Part shown: positions 10,476 to 21,500 of the stretch, in pieces | How the letters are laid out: each line of letters opens with the position of its first letter | Position numbering within the stretch: position 1 is the stretch's first letter | DNA from: Rhizaria sp. SCN 62-66 | Lineage: Eukaryota > Rhizaria, unplaced | Assembly: GCA_001724265.1 (NCBI GenBank) | Contig: MEDY01000446.1 | Location: 1 to 21,634 of the forward strand | Length of the DNA: 21,634 nt | Direction: 5' to 3' | Notes under the pieces: model-generated | Databases searched by the model: none | What the model was told of the DNA's origin: nothing | What the model saw: the letters and a program-made list of their open reading frames with translations, nothing else | Translations under genes and position numbers: made by a program

Positions 10476-10921
10476 TGAGGCCGCTGTCTCGGCTGTAGGA
10501 CCGCTGGCGGCTGTGAACGACTGTGAACGGCTGCTTATGGGGGCGTCAAAGGGGCTGCCGGACCGTCACTGACGGCTTTCTCATGATATACTTAGACTAT
10601 ATGGAGTAAATTTCGCCAATAAATAGAATGTATTGTAGTTCTGTACTGATCATGTGAGATACTCGCGTGCTGTCCGAATCTGATAGCATTTCATGTTGTG
10701 TAGTGCATGAGAACTAAGAATTGAGGCTGTTAAAGTTCTTTTTGAAGACTTTTGACTCAAAGCTCTTCACCACGGATGCTTGATCTGAGCGCGCATTACT
10801 TGTCATACGAGCCACAGTCTCCGTTAATTGCGCTGCCATATCTGTACACGTATCAATAGGGAATTATATATACTCACACTTTATTATTTGTTTATCCGTG
10901 TCGATCTTGGTCTGCTTTTAG
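10476..10921. other. intergenic spacer between tandem genes
   Basis: The first part is the 3' UTR with its AATAAA. The second part is AT-rich promoter sequence with a TATA-like ATTATATATA at about 10862. CTGCTTTTAG directly precedes the next ATG, so a 5' UTR intron ending at 10921 is possible. Confidence 0.5.
10618..10623 (+). terminator. AATAAA polyadenylation signal
   Basis: The hexamer lies 143 nt after the TAA at 10475, matching the spacing of the other plus-strand genes. Confidence 0.6.
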
Positions 10922-13631
10922 ATGGAGCGTGAGAAGCAACGCAGTGGCCTTACCCGCCAGAAGCGTCGTGGTGCGCCCCTTGTCTTCAACGAAGACAGCC
11001 AAATGTACGTTTATATCCCGGAAGCTAGTCACATGATAGCTATGTATTATATTGATTTATTCAGCATTGGCTTTGCTGTTTCACATCTCGACGCGCACTC
11101 CCTCTTTTCCTGCCCCTCACCCCTTCGGCTCTCTTTGCCTTCGCTGTATTTGACCTCTCATTACTTCTTGCAGGGACTGGTGCCTGAACGCGCGCAAGCG
11201 CCGTCTGGAGCGCCAGTCGATCGGACACGCGGAGGTCGCGCGCAAGGAGAAGGAGACGCGCCGGCAGGACCGCAAGCAGCGTCGCGACGACGTGGACCGC
11301 CTGGTGAACAAGCAGTTCACCGAGATCATGATCGACGACGCGGACATGGACTCGGATAACGAGGTGCTCCAGGTCTACCGCACTGCGCAGCAGGCCTTCA
11401 AGGACAAGGCCGCTCGCCGCCGCGAGCGCTCGGGCAAGGACGACGACGGCGAGGACGTCAGCGGCGACAGCGACGACGGCGTCGACGCAGAGTCGGCCGC
11501 GCTCGCCGTCGCCGCCGCAGACGACCTGGACGCCTACGGCTTCAACGACGACCTCCACGGCGGCGGCAGCGCTAACGGCCGCGTCCGCAAGCCGATTACC
11601 GGCGCCGGCGCGGGCAAGCGCGCGCGCGTCGCCGCTGCCGTGGCCGCCGCCACCGGCGCCGATGCCACCGGCGCCAATGCGGAGAGCGACGAGGGTGAGG
11701 CCGCGCTGCGGTTCGAGGACGACGCCGCGGTGGTCACGGTCGAGACCACGGACCTCAAGGGCCGCGCCGCACGCAAGAACCGCCGGGGCGGGGCCGCGGC
11801 CGCCGGGGGCGCGCTGGCCGCGCGCTCCGAGGTGTCCGACTCAGAGGAGGAGGAGGCGGCCGCCGCTGCAGCCGCCGCGGCTGCTACAGCGCGCAAGCAG
11901 GCCCAGCAGAAGAAGGCTACGAACAACGCCATCAACAACAAGAGCGCCAAGCAGAAAGCCGCTGCCGCTGCCCCCGCCCCTGTCTCCGAGTCTGAGCCTG
12001 AGGAGGAAGAGGAGGAGGAGGAAGAGAACGAGTCTAGCGCGGACGAGGCGCTGCTGGCGGCCAACCGGCGCGCTATGGCCTACGCCGCCAAGCAGCGCCG
12101 CACCGCGGCCGCCGCCGCCAGCGACGACGACGACGACGACGACGACGACAACAGTATGGAGTTTGACGACGAGGATGGCGAGGAAGAGGAGGATTCGGAG
12201 ATGTACTTCGGCGAGGGCGACGACGACGACCTGCTCGCCTGGGAGGGCGACTCCGACGCAGAGGACGAGGACGCTGATGACTCTGAGGGCGCTGAGTTTG
12301 AGTTTGACGGCGAGCTGGCGAGCGACGACGACGGCGCGTGGCGCGCTGTGTGGGCGCAGGACGGGCTCCGCGACGAAGACGACGACCTCGACGAAGGACT
12401 CGCCATGCACCTCGATAGCAACATCGGCAACAATGATAGTGAGAGTGAGACCGCTGTTGTTGACGCCAAGGCACAGGCCAAGGCCGCACGCGCGGAGGCT
12501 GCGGCTGCGAAGAAGGCCGCTAAGGCCGCGGCCGAGCGCAAGGCCCCCGCGTCGCGCGCGGCGTCGACGGCGGACGACGACATGATGCGGCGGCTCGCGC
12601 GCGAGATGTCGCAGCGCATCGGGCGCGAGGACGCGATGCGCGACGGCGCCGTGGCCGCGGTGCCGCTGGCCGAGGCCGTGCGCACGGCGGGCGCCGACGG
12701 CGACAGCGCGCTGACGGCCGAGGACCGCGAGGCCGTGCTCGCCGCGCAGGGTCTGTTCCACATGGCGCGGCCGGCGCACTGGGCCGCGGACCAGGAGCGC
12801 CGCGCCGAGGCCGTGCGCGCCAAGTGGGCGCGCGAGGGGGTGGAGCCGACGCCCGAGATGGTGCGGCGCCTGCGCGACGACTTCCGCGTCTTCGTCGACG
12901 AGCGCGTGCTCGAGGGCCGTCGCCGCGTGCTCGCCGAGGGCGCGGCGTGCGAGAACCCGCTGGCCGTGGACGACGGCGACGACCGCGCTAAGGACTTCCG
13001 GCCCGTCTTCGGGCTGGGGCCGGCGTCGCTGCAGGGCCGGCACCGCAAGAAGCCGCTGTCGGGCAAGAACAAGGAGAAGAGCTCGCGCGGGCGCAAGGAG
13101 AAGAAGCTGGAGCGCGCTCAGGCGGCGGACCGCAATCGCGCCAACGAGGCGTGCGAGAACCTGGCGTGGACGTACGACTCTGACGGCGAGGACGAGGACC
13201 TCATGCACATGGGTAAGCACAACAAGGATCGCAAGCGCGCCGAAGCTAAGCAGCGCGCCAAGGCGCAGGAGCGCGCGCGCCGCGACGGCGGGCCCGCACC
13301 GCGCGTCGGCGCCAAGAGCGGCGACTTCGACGGCGAAGGCAGCGGGTCCGAGGATGAGCACGGCAACGCGCGCAACAGCACGCCCCGCGGCGGCGACCGC
13401 GGCGGCGGCTTTGGCCGTGGCGGCCGCGGCGGCGGCTTTGGCCGTGGCGGGGGCCGTGGCGGTGGCCGCGGCGGTGGCCGCGGCGGCTTCGGCGGCGACC
13501 GCGACCGTGGAGAGGGCGGTCGCGGTCGCGGCGGCGGTCGCGGCGGTGGTCGCGGCCGCGGCGGGCGTGGCGGCAGTCGCGGGCGCGCCGGCTACGACAT
13601 GGGCGACCGCGCGGGCACCTTCACCTTCTGA
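10922..13631 (+). CDS. nucleolar-type acidic/RGG protein, Rrp17/Nop25-like N-terminus
   Basis: Exons 10922-11004 and 11174-13631 give 846 residues ending in TGA. The N-terminus (RQKRRGAPLVFNEDSQ, then WCLNARKRRLERQS and a long Arg/Lys/Glu helix) resembles the start of the Rrp17/Nop25 (NOL12) family, which has a VxFD…RKxxR pattern and acts in 60S pre-rRNA processing. The similarity is by eye and only local. The protein is far longer than that family's usual 200-300 residues. Residues about 80-400 hold many Asp/Glu runs and Ala-rich linkers. Residues about 560-720 contain a conserved-looking basic segment (FRPVFGLGPASLQGRHRKK). Residues 765-840 form a Gly/Arg (GAR) domain as in fibrillarin and nucleolin. 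Acidic tracts plus a GAR domain fit a nucleolar RNA-binding role (inference). The exact family is uncertain. Confidence 0.75.
11005..11173 (+). other. intron of the acidic/RGG protein gene
   Basis: The donor is AAAT|GTACGT and the acceptor is TTCTTGCAG|GG, phase 2, 169 nt, T-rich towards the 3' end. The join creates an ATG codon (DSQ-M-DWCLNARK) and an uninterrupted frame. Confidence 0.85.
13384..13602 (+). repeat. GGC/CGC repeat encoding the RGG (GAR) domain
   Basis: Tandem variants of GGCCGTGGCGGC encode RGG, RGGGF and RGRGG units, a standard RNA-binding and arginine-methylation substrate motif. Confidence 0.8.
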
Positions 13632-13902
13632 GTCAGCTGACCGCTCACCGAGTGCGCTTGCAGTGTGCAGAGCGATCGCTGTTGTGATGAAGAGGGCCAG
13701 GTGCGGCGCCGTGCAAGTGCGAGGTGTTGTGGGGAGGGGGGTGGGGGTGACGGCACATCAGACGCGTATCAATAAATATCAACGCTATTGTTCCATGTTG
13801 TCCTGCTTTTATGAACGAATATATCTTCTTTGTATTCACGTTATGTCTATGATTCATTTCAGCGAAATCTTGCCTCACAGTGCGACGGTCACAGAGCCAC
13901 GC
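13632..13902. other. short convergent spacer
   Basis: These are the 271 bases between the TGA of the acidic/RGG gene and the TGA (13903-13905) of the acyl-CoA dehydrogenase-like gene. It holds the plus-strand AATAAA and, on the minus strand, a CATAAA variant near 13808, so the two 3' UTRs probably overlap. Confidence 0.5.
13771..13776 (+). terminator. AATAAA polyadenylation signal
   Basis: The hexamer lies 140 nt after the TGA at 13631. Confidence 0.6.
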
Positions 13903-15204
13903 TCACAGCGCGGCGGTCAGCTTGCGCGCGCGACTGGCCCTGGCCGCGCGCGCCGCCGCCGCCACGCGGGTCAGCGGCAGGTCCCTCTGCATGCGCGCAA
14001 CGGTCTCTTTGCACTCGCGCTCGAGCTCACGCGTTGCCTCCACCTAATTTACTGCGACCGCTGCTGCAGCCTGAGCGACTGCGGCAGTGAGGGCGGCGGC
14101 GGTGGCGGCCAGCGCGGCGTCGAAACGCAGCAGAAACGGCCCGTTCCTTAGCATCGCCGCCGGAGCTGCGCAGAGCTCCGCAAACGCGCCGCCCAGCGCT
14201 AGCAGCGCCGCCGCGACGGGCTCTGCGACGGGCTGCTCTGCGACCGTGGACGCAGCGGCGGCAGATGATGGTAATGCATTGGGCGCTGTGGCGACGAGCG
14301 CGGGAAAGCGCGCCCGCGCGCCGAGGACGGCTGCGGCGAGCGCGGCGGTAACACATGCGTCCTCGAGCGCGCGGAAGGGCACCAGCGCGGCGGCCGCGGC
14401 GTCCCCGCGCATGGCCGCGGCCGCTGGAGCGAGAGCGGCGCGCAGAGTGAGCGTGGCGTGGGGCACCTCGGGGACGAAGGGCGGCGCGGCGGGCGCGGGC
14501 AACAGAGAGAGCCCCGGCGCGGCGCGCGGCAGCCACACCGCCACCAGCCGCGGCTTCTGCTGCTGCTGGGGCGTCGCAGTCGCAGTTGAGGCTGCAGAGA
14601 CTGTGGTCGAAGCGGCGGCAGCGGCAGAGACGGCGGCAGAGATGCAGAGCCAGTCGGCCTCGGCGCCGCCGGTCACGAAAGACTTGAAGCCCGAGAGCGC
14701 CCACTGCTAAGCAGGCCGCACAGCTCTGCTGTCGATGTCGTCGTCATCGCCGGAGTCGGCTGCAGGAACGGGCACGGCGGTGGTCTTGATCGAGTCGCGG
14801 GTGGGCGGGCGGCGGCCCTCAGTGGAGCACAGGGCGCCGAACTTGAGCCAGTCGTGCCGCAGCGTGGCCTGCAGCGCCACGGGAGAGCCTTTACCGAAGG
14901 ACTCATCGCCGCGGCCGCTGCGTTCGAGCTCGGTGGCGCGCGCGAGCGCCTTGAGCGCGGCCTGGTAGCCCGCGGCGAAGGCGTAGCCGAACCGGTCGCT
15001 GCGGTAGCCCGCCAGCAGCGACACCGAGAACGGGTCCAGCGCGGCGCCCAGCGCGGCGCCGGCGGCACTCTTCACGGTCAGGTCGGCAATAACGCCAGAA
15101 AACACTGTCTGACGCCATACAGAGTACGATGACGCCGGTGTACACGCCTCGGAAGCACTTAAATCAGATGTGATGTGCGTCAGAACGCTCCTCCAATCAG
15201 CCAT
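13903..15204 (-). CDS. acyl-CoA dehydrogenase-like protein with two in-frame UAGs
   Basis: The frame runs from ATG 15204 to TGA 13905-13903, 433 codons, interrupted by TAG at 14709-14707 (codon 166) and 14046-14044 (codon 387). The segments DRFGYAFAAGYQAALKAL, the CSTEG segment and WALSGFKSFVTGGAEADW match the middle domain of acyl-CoA dehydrogenases (WxLxGxKxFxTxGxxAD), FAD enzymes that oxidise acyl-CoA thioesters. FRALEDACVTAALAA and the tail MQRDLPLTRVAAAARAARA resemble a divergent family I know mainly from bacteria. About 430 residues is close to the usual 380-430. The first UAG lies two residues before the conserved Trp, and the tail motif lies after the second, so both must be bypassed for a whole protein. 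I could not locate the catalytic Glu with confidence. A pseudogene is possible, but there are no frameshifts. An acceptor-like CTCTCAG just upstream suggests a possible 5' UTR intron. Confidence 0.68.
14044..14046 (-). other. in-frame UAG (second) in the acyl-CoA dehydrogenase-like gene
   Basis: The context is AVAVN-UAG-VEATRELERE. Forty-six in-frame codons follow, including the Arg/Ala-rich C-terminal helix typical of the family, before TGA. Confidence 0.65.
14707..14709 (-). other. in-frame UAG (first) in the acyl-CoA dehydrogenase-like gene
   Basis: The context is SRAVRPA-UAG-QWALSGFKSF. It sits in the variable turn before a conserved strand of the middle domain. This is the clearest site, because recognisable family sequence lies on both sides in one frame. 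Confidence 0.75.
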
Positions 15205-15593
15205 TTGCCACAGCACTGAGAGAATTTGATCGTCAGTTGAGATGATAAGAAAGTATAATATGTATACTAACAATTAAATATCTGCGACCAAATGAATAGT
15301 CGTACAGATTCGCTTTGTTCGGAAATATCTTGTATATTTCAGGTTGACCACAAATGGTTTTTGGAGATCGGCACACGGTTCGTAAAAAATCAAGCAATTT
15401 GAGGCCGAGCGAGACTGTGGGCGAATCGATCGAGACAAGCGTTTAACAAGTTAACAGTGACGTCGTCGGCCACAGTTGGGTGACATTACGATTTACTTCC
15501 AGTAGTTCCGCATTAGTTAATCACGTCTATCTAATTACACTGCCTCTTTTCCCTCAATAGCTCCTTCCGCAGCTAAGACTCGGTACACACACC
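15205..15593. promoter_or_regulatory. shared divergent promoter region
   Basis: These 389 AT-rich bases lie between two divergent start codons (acyl-CoA dehydrogenase-like gene on minus, deacetylase on plus). A TATA-like AGTATAATATGTATACT lies at about 15252-15268. Both genes must be driven from here unless 5' UTR introns extend further. No ORF of note was seen. Confidence 0.5.
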
Positions 15594-18500
15594 ATGGAGC
15601 CACATCCCACACGCACAGGTCCGTTCTATGCACCGCCGAGTTTACCCTATTGCGGGCCATGATTTCGAGAAAGACTTCTTTGCTCACATATGAAGATGTA
15701 AAAGATCTTCGTAGTCGAGAGATGGCGCGATCCCGCGTTACCATTGACGCATGCTGCACCGCCGGACATACTGCACTCCACACTTTTCGAGTCAACGTTT
15801 CTACGGCCAATCTCACATGTTGAGCCAGATTCTCTCTGTTCCAGTGACTTTTTATTCGATATCTGAGTATATTTTTACGTATGCACATTCTCATTCAAAT
15901 CTTTTTCCTTCAAACGCCAATCTTCTCATCCTATACCTATCTTTTCCACCCCCTCAGGCTACACGTCTGATGCTAAGCTGCTTTTACACAAGGGCCGTAA
16001 GCACGCCCTAGAGGGCCCCCGCCGTCTGGCCCAACTTCACACAAAACTCAAGGTATGCACGCGTTGCTGTCTTTTATATTTTTCACTTCTTGCCCTTCTT
16101 GTGGCTCTTTTTGACCTGAATCTCACCCGAAACACTCATCCACACACCCCTCCTCTTCTTCCCCCGCCCTTTCTGCGCTTGCTTGTACGCTTCATAATCC
16201 CACTACAATTTCGTCATATTAACCCCCACAACTTGCACGCACTTGTCTGCTTGATTGCACACACGCATATGCAGGCGTCGGGCCTCGTTGAGCGCTGCGT
16301 GTCGCTGCCGGTGCGCGAGGCGACGGACGCCGAAGTGCTGACTACGCACACCGAGAAGCACCTCTCAATGCTGCGGTCGCTGGCGACGTACAAGTACTCT
16401 ACGACGCAGCCGTACGTGTTCCTGGACGACTACGAGGACACGTACGCGTGCCGCGAGACGCCCACAGTTGCGCTCTCGGCCGCGGGTGCCGTCGTGGACC
16501 TCACGCTCGCGGTGGCGTCTGGCGAGCTGCGCAACGGCTTCGCGGCCGTGCGCCCACCCGGCCACCACTGCGGGCGCGAGGGCCCGCAGGGCTTCTGTCT
16601 GCTCAACAACGTTGCCATCGGCGTTAACGTTGCGCGCAAGCAGCTGCCCGACAAGATCAAGAAGGTGCTTGTGGTCGACTGGGACGTGCACCACGGCAAC
16701 GGCACCGAGGAGGTCTTCCTCAACGATCCCGACGTGCTGTTCTTCTCCATGCACCGCCGCGAGAAGCACTTCTTCCCTGAGACGGGCGACTCGATAATCA
16801 TCGGCGGTCAGCCCGTCCCCGCGCCCGCGGGCGTGCCCGGCGGCGCCCACCAGCCGCCCGAGGGGCCCGAATCGGCCTCTGTCGCCGCCGCCAAGCACGC
16901 CAACGCCGCCGTCAACGCGCTCTACGGCCCCGGCGCGTCCCCCGCGCCCTCACCCGCCGCGCGCGCCGCAGGCGCCACCCCCGCGCGCGCGGGCTCAGGC
17001 TCCGCGGGCGTCGCGGGCGTCGCCGGTGACAGCAGCGCCGGCGCCGGCGCCGGCGTCAAGATGGAGGACGACGGCGTCGCGGCCTCGGCGGCGGCGCTGC
17101 GTGCGGCGGCCGCGGCGGGCGGCGTCAAGGCCGAGGGCGGCGACGTGCCCTGGCTTACGGGCGCCGCCGCCGCCGCCGCCGGTGGTGCTGCTGCTGCTGC
17201 TGGCGACAGCAAGGTGGCCGCCGTGCCCACCGCGGCCTCCGGCGGCGGCAGCGGCGTCGACGGCGACGCTGGCGCCGCTCTGCTGCCGAGCTCAGCGCTG
17301 GACGTGACTGCGTCGCCGCGGCCGCTCACCGCTGCGGGCCTCTCAAGCGCGGGCGCGAGCATGTCGCTGACCGCGCTGCGCGGGGCGGCCGCGCTGTCGT
17401 CCGACTCTGAGGACGAGGACGACGACGAGGCGCTCGACGGCGACGACCTCGACGAAGACGACGAGGGCGACAGCGAGGACGGCGACGACCTCTCGCTCGT
17501 CGACGACAGCGGCGACGACGGTACCGTGGCCGCTCTGGCCGCCGACGACGCCGTGGTCGACATGGAGTCGGGCGACGAGGCCGGGCTGCTCGCGTTGCTG
17601 TCGAGCGACGACGAGGGGCTCGTCAGCGAAGAGGAAGAGGAGGAGGACGCGGACGCCGACGAGGACGAGGACGCGCGCCGCCACCGTCGCCGCCTCGCCG
17701 CGGCCCGCGAGCGCCTCGCTCTAGTGCGCCTCACGCGCGCGCGCAAGGACGCGCGCCGCCTCGAGCGCGCCAACGCGCGCCGCATTGCGCGCCGCAAGGC
17801 CCGCCGCGCCGCGCTGCGCGCCGCCGCCAACGCGGGTGACGCCGACAGCGTTGCGGGCGGCGCCGCGGGCGGCGGGCTGCGCGCGCGCGCGCTGATGGGT
17901 TCCCCGTCGGCGTCGATGTCCATGTCGATGCGCCGCGTGGGCTCGGGCATCAACTCGCCCGACGCCAGCAACGCCGCGGGCAGCAGCAACAGCAACGCCG
18001 CCATCGCGGGCGCGGTCGCGGGCGCGCCCACCGCCGCGGGCGCGGCCGCCGCGGTCGGGTCCCCCCGCGTGACCGGCGCCGCACGCGTGGCGGGCGCGGT
18101 CGGCGCGTCACCGCTGGCGGGCGGCGCGGCCGCGGCCACGGTCTCGGGCTCGGGCGTTGGCTACACGGCGGCCGGCGCGGCGCTCGAGGCGGGCCACTCG
18201 TCCATGGTGGGCGGCGCGCAGTCGCTGTCGCAGTCGTTGTCGAGCGGTGGCGGCGCGGGCGGCAAGAGCGGCGACACGCCCGTGCTGGAGGAGGCCAACC
18301 CTGCGGCGCGCGGGCGCACGATCAACGTACCGCTGCCGATCGCGCTGGGCGACTACGACTACCTGCAGCTGGTCAAGACCACGCTCGTGCCTCTGGTGCT
18401 CGAGTTCAAGCCGGACCTGATCGTCGTGTCGGCGGGCTTCGACCCCTCGCCCAACGACCCGCTGGGCGGCGAGTCAGTCACGCCGGCCGGCTTTTACGCC

Positions 18501-21500
18501 TTCACGCGCCTGCTCATGGCGCTCAACCAGCGCCTCGTCGTCTGCCTCGAGGGCGGCTACCACCCGCACGACGTCGCGGACTCGTCCGAGGCGTGTCTGC
18601 GCGCACTGCTGGACCTGCCGCTGACGCCGACGGAGCAGGAGCTGCAGCAGACGATGTTGGCGGCCGCCGCACAGGCCGCGCTGGCCGCGGGCGCGAGCAT
18701 CACTCCGCAGCAGGAGGCCGCGCTGGCGGCCGTGGCGCAGCCGCCCGAGGTGCCGCCGTACATGCCGTCGCTGCCGGCGCTGCAGGCGGCGCAGGAGCAG
18801 TGGGCGCCGCTGCGCGCGGTGTGGCCCGAGTTTGACGCGTGGGCCGAGCGCGACCCGGCGACTGTGTGGCCCGCGCTCTGCACGCCCGTCGACACGCGCG
18901 AGACGCTCGAGGCGCAGCTCTGGCCCGCCGCGCGCTCGCTGCTGCAGCGCCAGCAGCTGCTGCTGCAGCAGCGCGAGGCCGTGCTCGAGCGCCTCAACGA
19001 CGTTCGCGCGCAGCTCGGGCTGCCCCCCGTCTCCAGCTCCAGCGCCGTCGCTGCGACTTCTGCGGCGGCGAGTGAGGAGACCAAGACTGAGGGCGCCGCG
19101 GGGGCCGCGATGGGCGACGGCGACGACGCCGCGGCCTCTGCATCTTCGTCCTCTGCGGCGGCGTCGGCGGGCAAGAGCGCGCAGCGGCGCGGGCGCGGCG
19201 CGGGCACCACCGAGACGAGCAACAGCGTCAACGTGCACGCGCTCAGTAGCGCGGCGGGCGACGGCGCGGCGGCGACATCTGCTCTGCTGCAGGCGGCCGA
19301 GGCGGCGAGCCAGGCCGCCGAGAACGAGCTCAGCACGGTACAGACCGAGGTCAACGCGGCGCTTGCGCGCGCGGTCGGCGCCGCGGGCGGCAACTCGGGC
19401 GGGTCCACCGGCGCGACGACGCGCGGCAGCTCCAACTCGAACGCGGCGGCCGCGGCGGCGGGCCACCCGCTGAACCCCATGGTCGGGCTCGCCATCCAGG
19501 CGGGCGAGTCGGAGACGGAGACGCGCACAATCGCGCTGGCGAGCCTCATCGAGGCCGCGCTCGACACGCTCGTGTGCCACCGGCCGTACTGGACCGTGCT
19601 GCAGCGCCACCACGACATCATCGAAGGCATGCTGCGCGCGTGCTACGAGCGCCCGCCCGCGGACCCCACGGTGTACTTCGGCGCGCTGCCGGCGCAGACG
19701 ATGCGCGACCGCGAACGCGACCGCGAGCGCGTGACGCGGTCGCGCGACGGCTACTCGCGCGCGCTCGACGGGCTGGCCGCGCAGTTCGGCCCCGGCGAGG
19801 GCCCCGCCGCGTTCCAGAGCGCGCGCCTCAACTCGCGGCGCGAGCGCGACACGCGCGACCGCGACCGCGACGGCGACGGCGCGCGCGCCGCGGACCGCGC
19901 GGCGGCCAAGCTGGCCAAGGACCTTAAGGCCGAGCGCGACCGCCTGCGCCGCACCAAGGGCCGCCCGGGGCGCTACTTCGAGTCGGCGCCGGCGCACCTG
20001 CAGCAGCAGGTGCAGGCGCAGCAGGCGGCGCAGCAGGCGGGCCGGCAGCGCGTGAAGCGCGCGCGGCAGGGCGCGGCGGGCGTGCGCGGCGCGGGCCACC
20101 CGGGCGCGGGCGGCGCGTACATGCACTACGGCGACCAGTGGGGTGGCTATGGTGGCGAGCAGGAGGCCGCGGCGGCCGAGGCGCTGTACGACCCCGCGCA
20201 GGCGCCGCAGCGCTTCCATTTCGACAACGCGTCGGCCGTGCAAGTGCTGGAGGAGCTGTTTCCCGATTCGGTGTGGGCCGATTTCCAGTCGCGCCACCCG
20301 TCGAAGCAGCAGCAGCTGCTCACCGAGCTCATGGACCTCGCGCAGACGCCGCTGGCCGCGCCCGCGCTGGCGTGTCTGTTCCCGCGCCTCGTGCGCTCCG
20401 ACGGGCTCGACTTCGCGGTCGTGCTCGATGTGCTGACGGACCCCAACTCGGTGTACCTGCCGCAGGAGGTGGTCGTGAAGCTCGACGTGGGCCCGCGGCT
20501 GGAACACCTGCCCGAGACGGACCTGGACCTGCTGGTGCTCAACGAGCCCGTGCAGGGCTGCGAGCGCGCGGCGCTGGTGGCGGCGCCGCTGCACGAGCAG
20601 GTGGAGCTGCTCAACAACACGGCGCAGCAGGGCGTGACCAACGTTATGACAGTGGGCGACGTCCCGCTCGCGCACGCCGTGGGTGACTTCGACCGCCGCT
20701 TCCCGAACCTCAACCCGCTGCTGCCGGTGTCGCCCGCAGCGATGCGGCTGCAGGCCGAGCTGCACTCGCTGCAGGCGTGGCACGCCACGGCCGTCGGCCA
20801 CGAGGCGGCGCACGCCGCGCAGGCCGCGGCCGAGGGGCTGCCCGCGCCCGACCCGGCCGTGCCGGCGCCGGGGAACGTGTGCACGTCGGCCGAGGTGGAG
20901 CGCGCGTACCACGAGCGCGAGCAGCAGCTCGCGCAGCTCCAACTCGCCGCGCTCGAGGCGCAGCTCGAGGAGGTCGCTGCCATGCAGGCCAAGCGCGAGC
21001 GCGTGCGGCTCGTGCTGTACAACCGGCTGATGGAGATCCAGGCCGAGCGCGAGCAGGCGGAGCAGGAGCAGGAGGAGCTCATGCGTCGCCAGGCCGCCGC
21101 GCGCTACAACGCCATCGTCTCGCGCCTGGTCGCGGACCCGCTGGCCCTGACCGTGGACCAGGTCCCTGCGGGCGCGGAGCGCGGGCTCGCGCTCGAGGCG
21201 CAGACGCTGGTCGAGCAGGAATGTCTGGCGGAGCTGCAACAGTCGCAGCACGCCGACACGATGGCGCTGTGGAGCGCGGCCGAGGCCCGCGAGCGGGCCG
21301 AGCTGGAGGACGCGCGCCGCCGCGAGGACAACGCGCTGCAGCGCCAGCACCTGCAGCTGCAGCGCCAGCAGCAGCAGCACGAGCAGCGCCAGCTCCAGCT
21401 CCAGCAGCAGCAGCAACAGCAGCAGCAGCTGCTGCTGCGCGGCGAGCACCGCGCGGAGCACCACCGCGACCACCGCGACAAGCACCACAGCGAGCACAAG

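Noticed and set aside
11841-13361. 506-codon minus-strand ORF opposite the acidic/RGG gene, and a similar 492-codon ORF at 8728-10206
   Set aside because: These are shadow frames of repetitive GC-rich coding sequence; they show no motifs and no separate promoter or poly(A) signal.
14710-14780. Short intron GTGCCC…CTTAG removing the first dehydrogenase UAG
   Set aside because: About 70 nt, GC-rich, without a GTACG-type donor; it cannot account for the other three sites. Kept as an alternative.
18474-21497. 1,007-codon open frame on the minus strand, antisense to the deacetylase
   Set aside because: It is Leu/Arg/Val-rich low complexity produced by GC-rich codon use on the plus strand. The plus frame carries real catalytic motifs and continuous sense codons.
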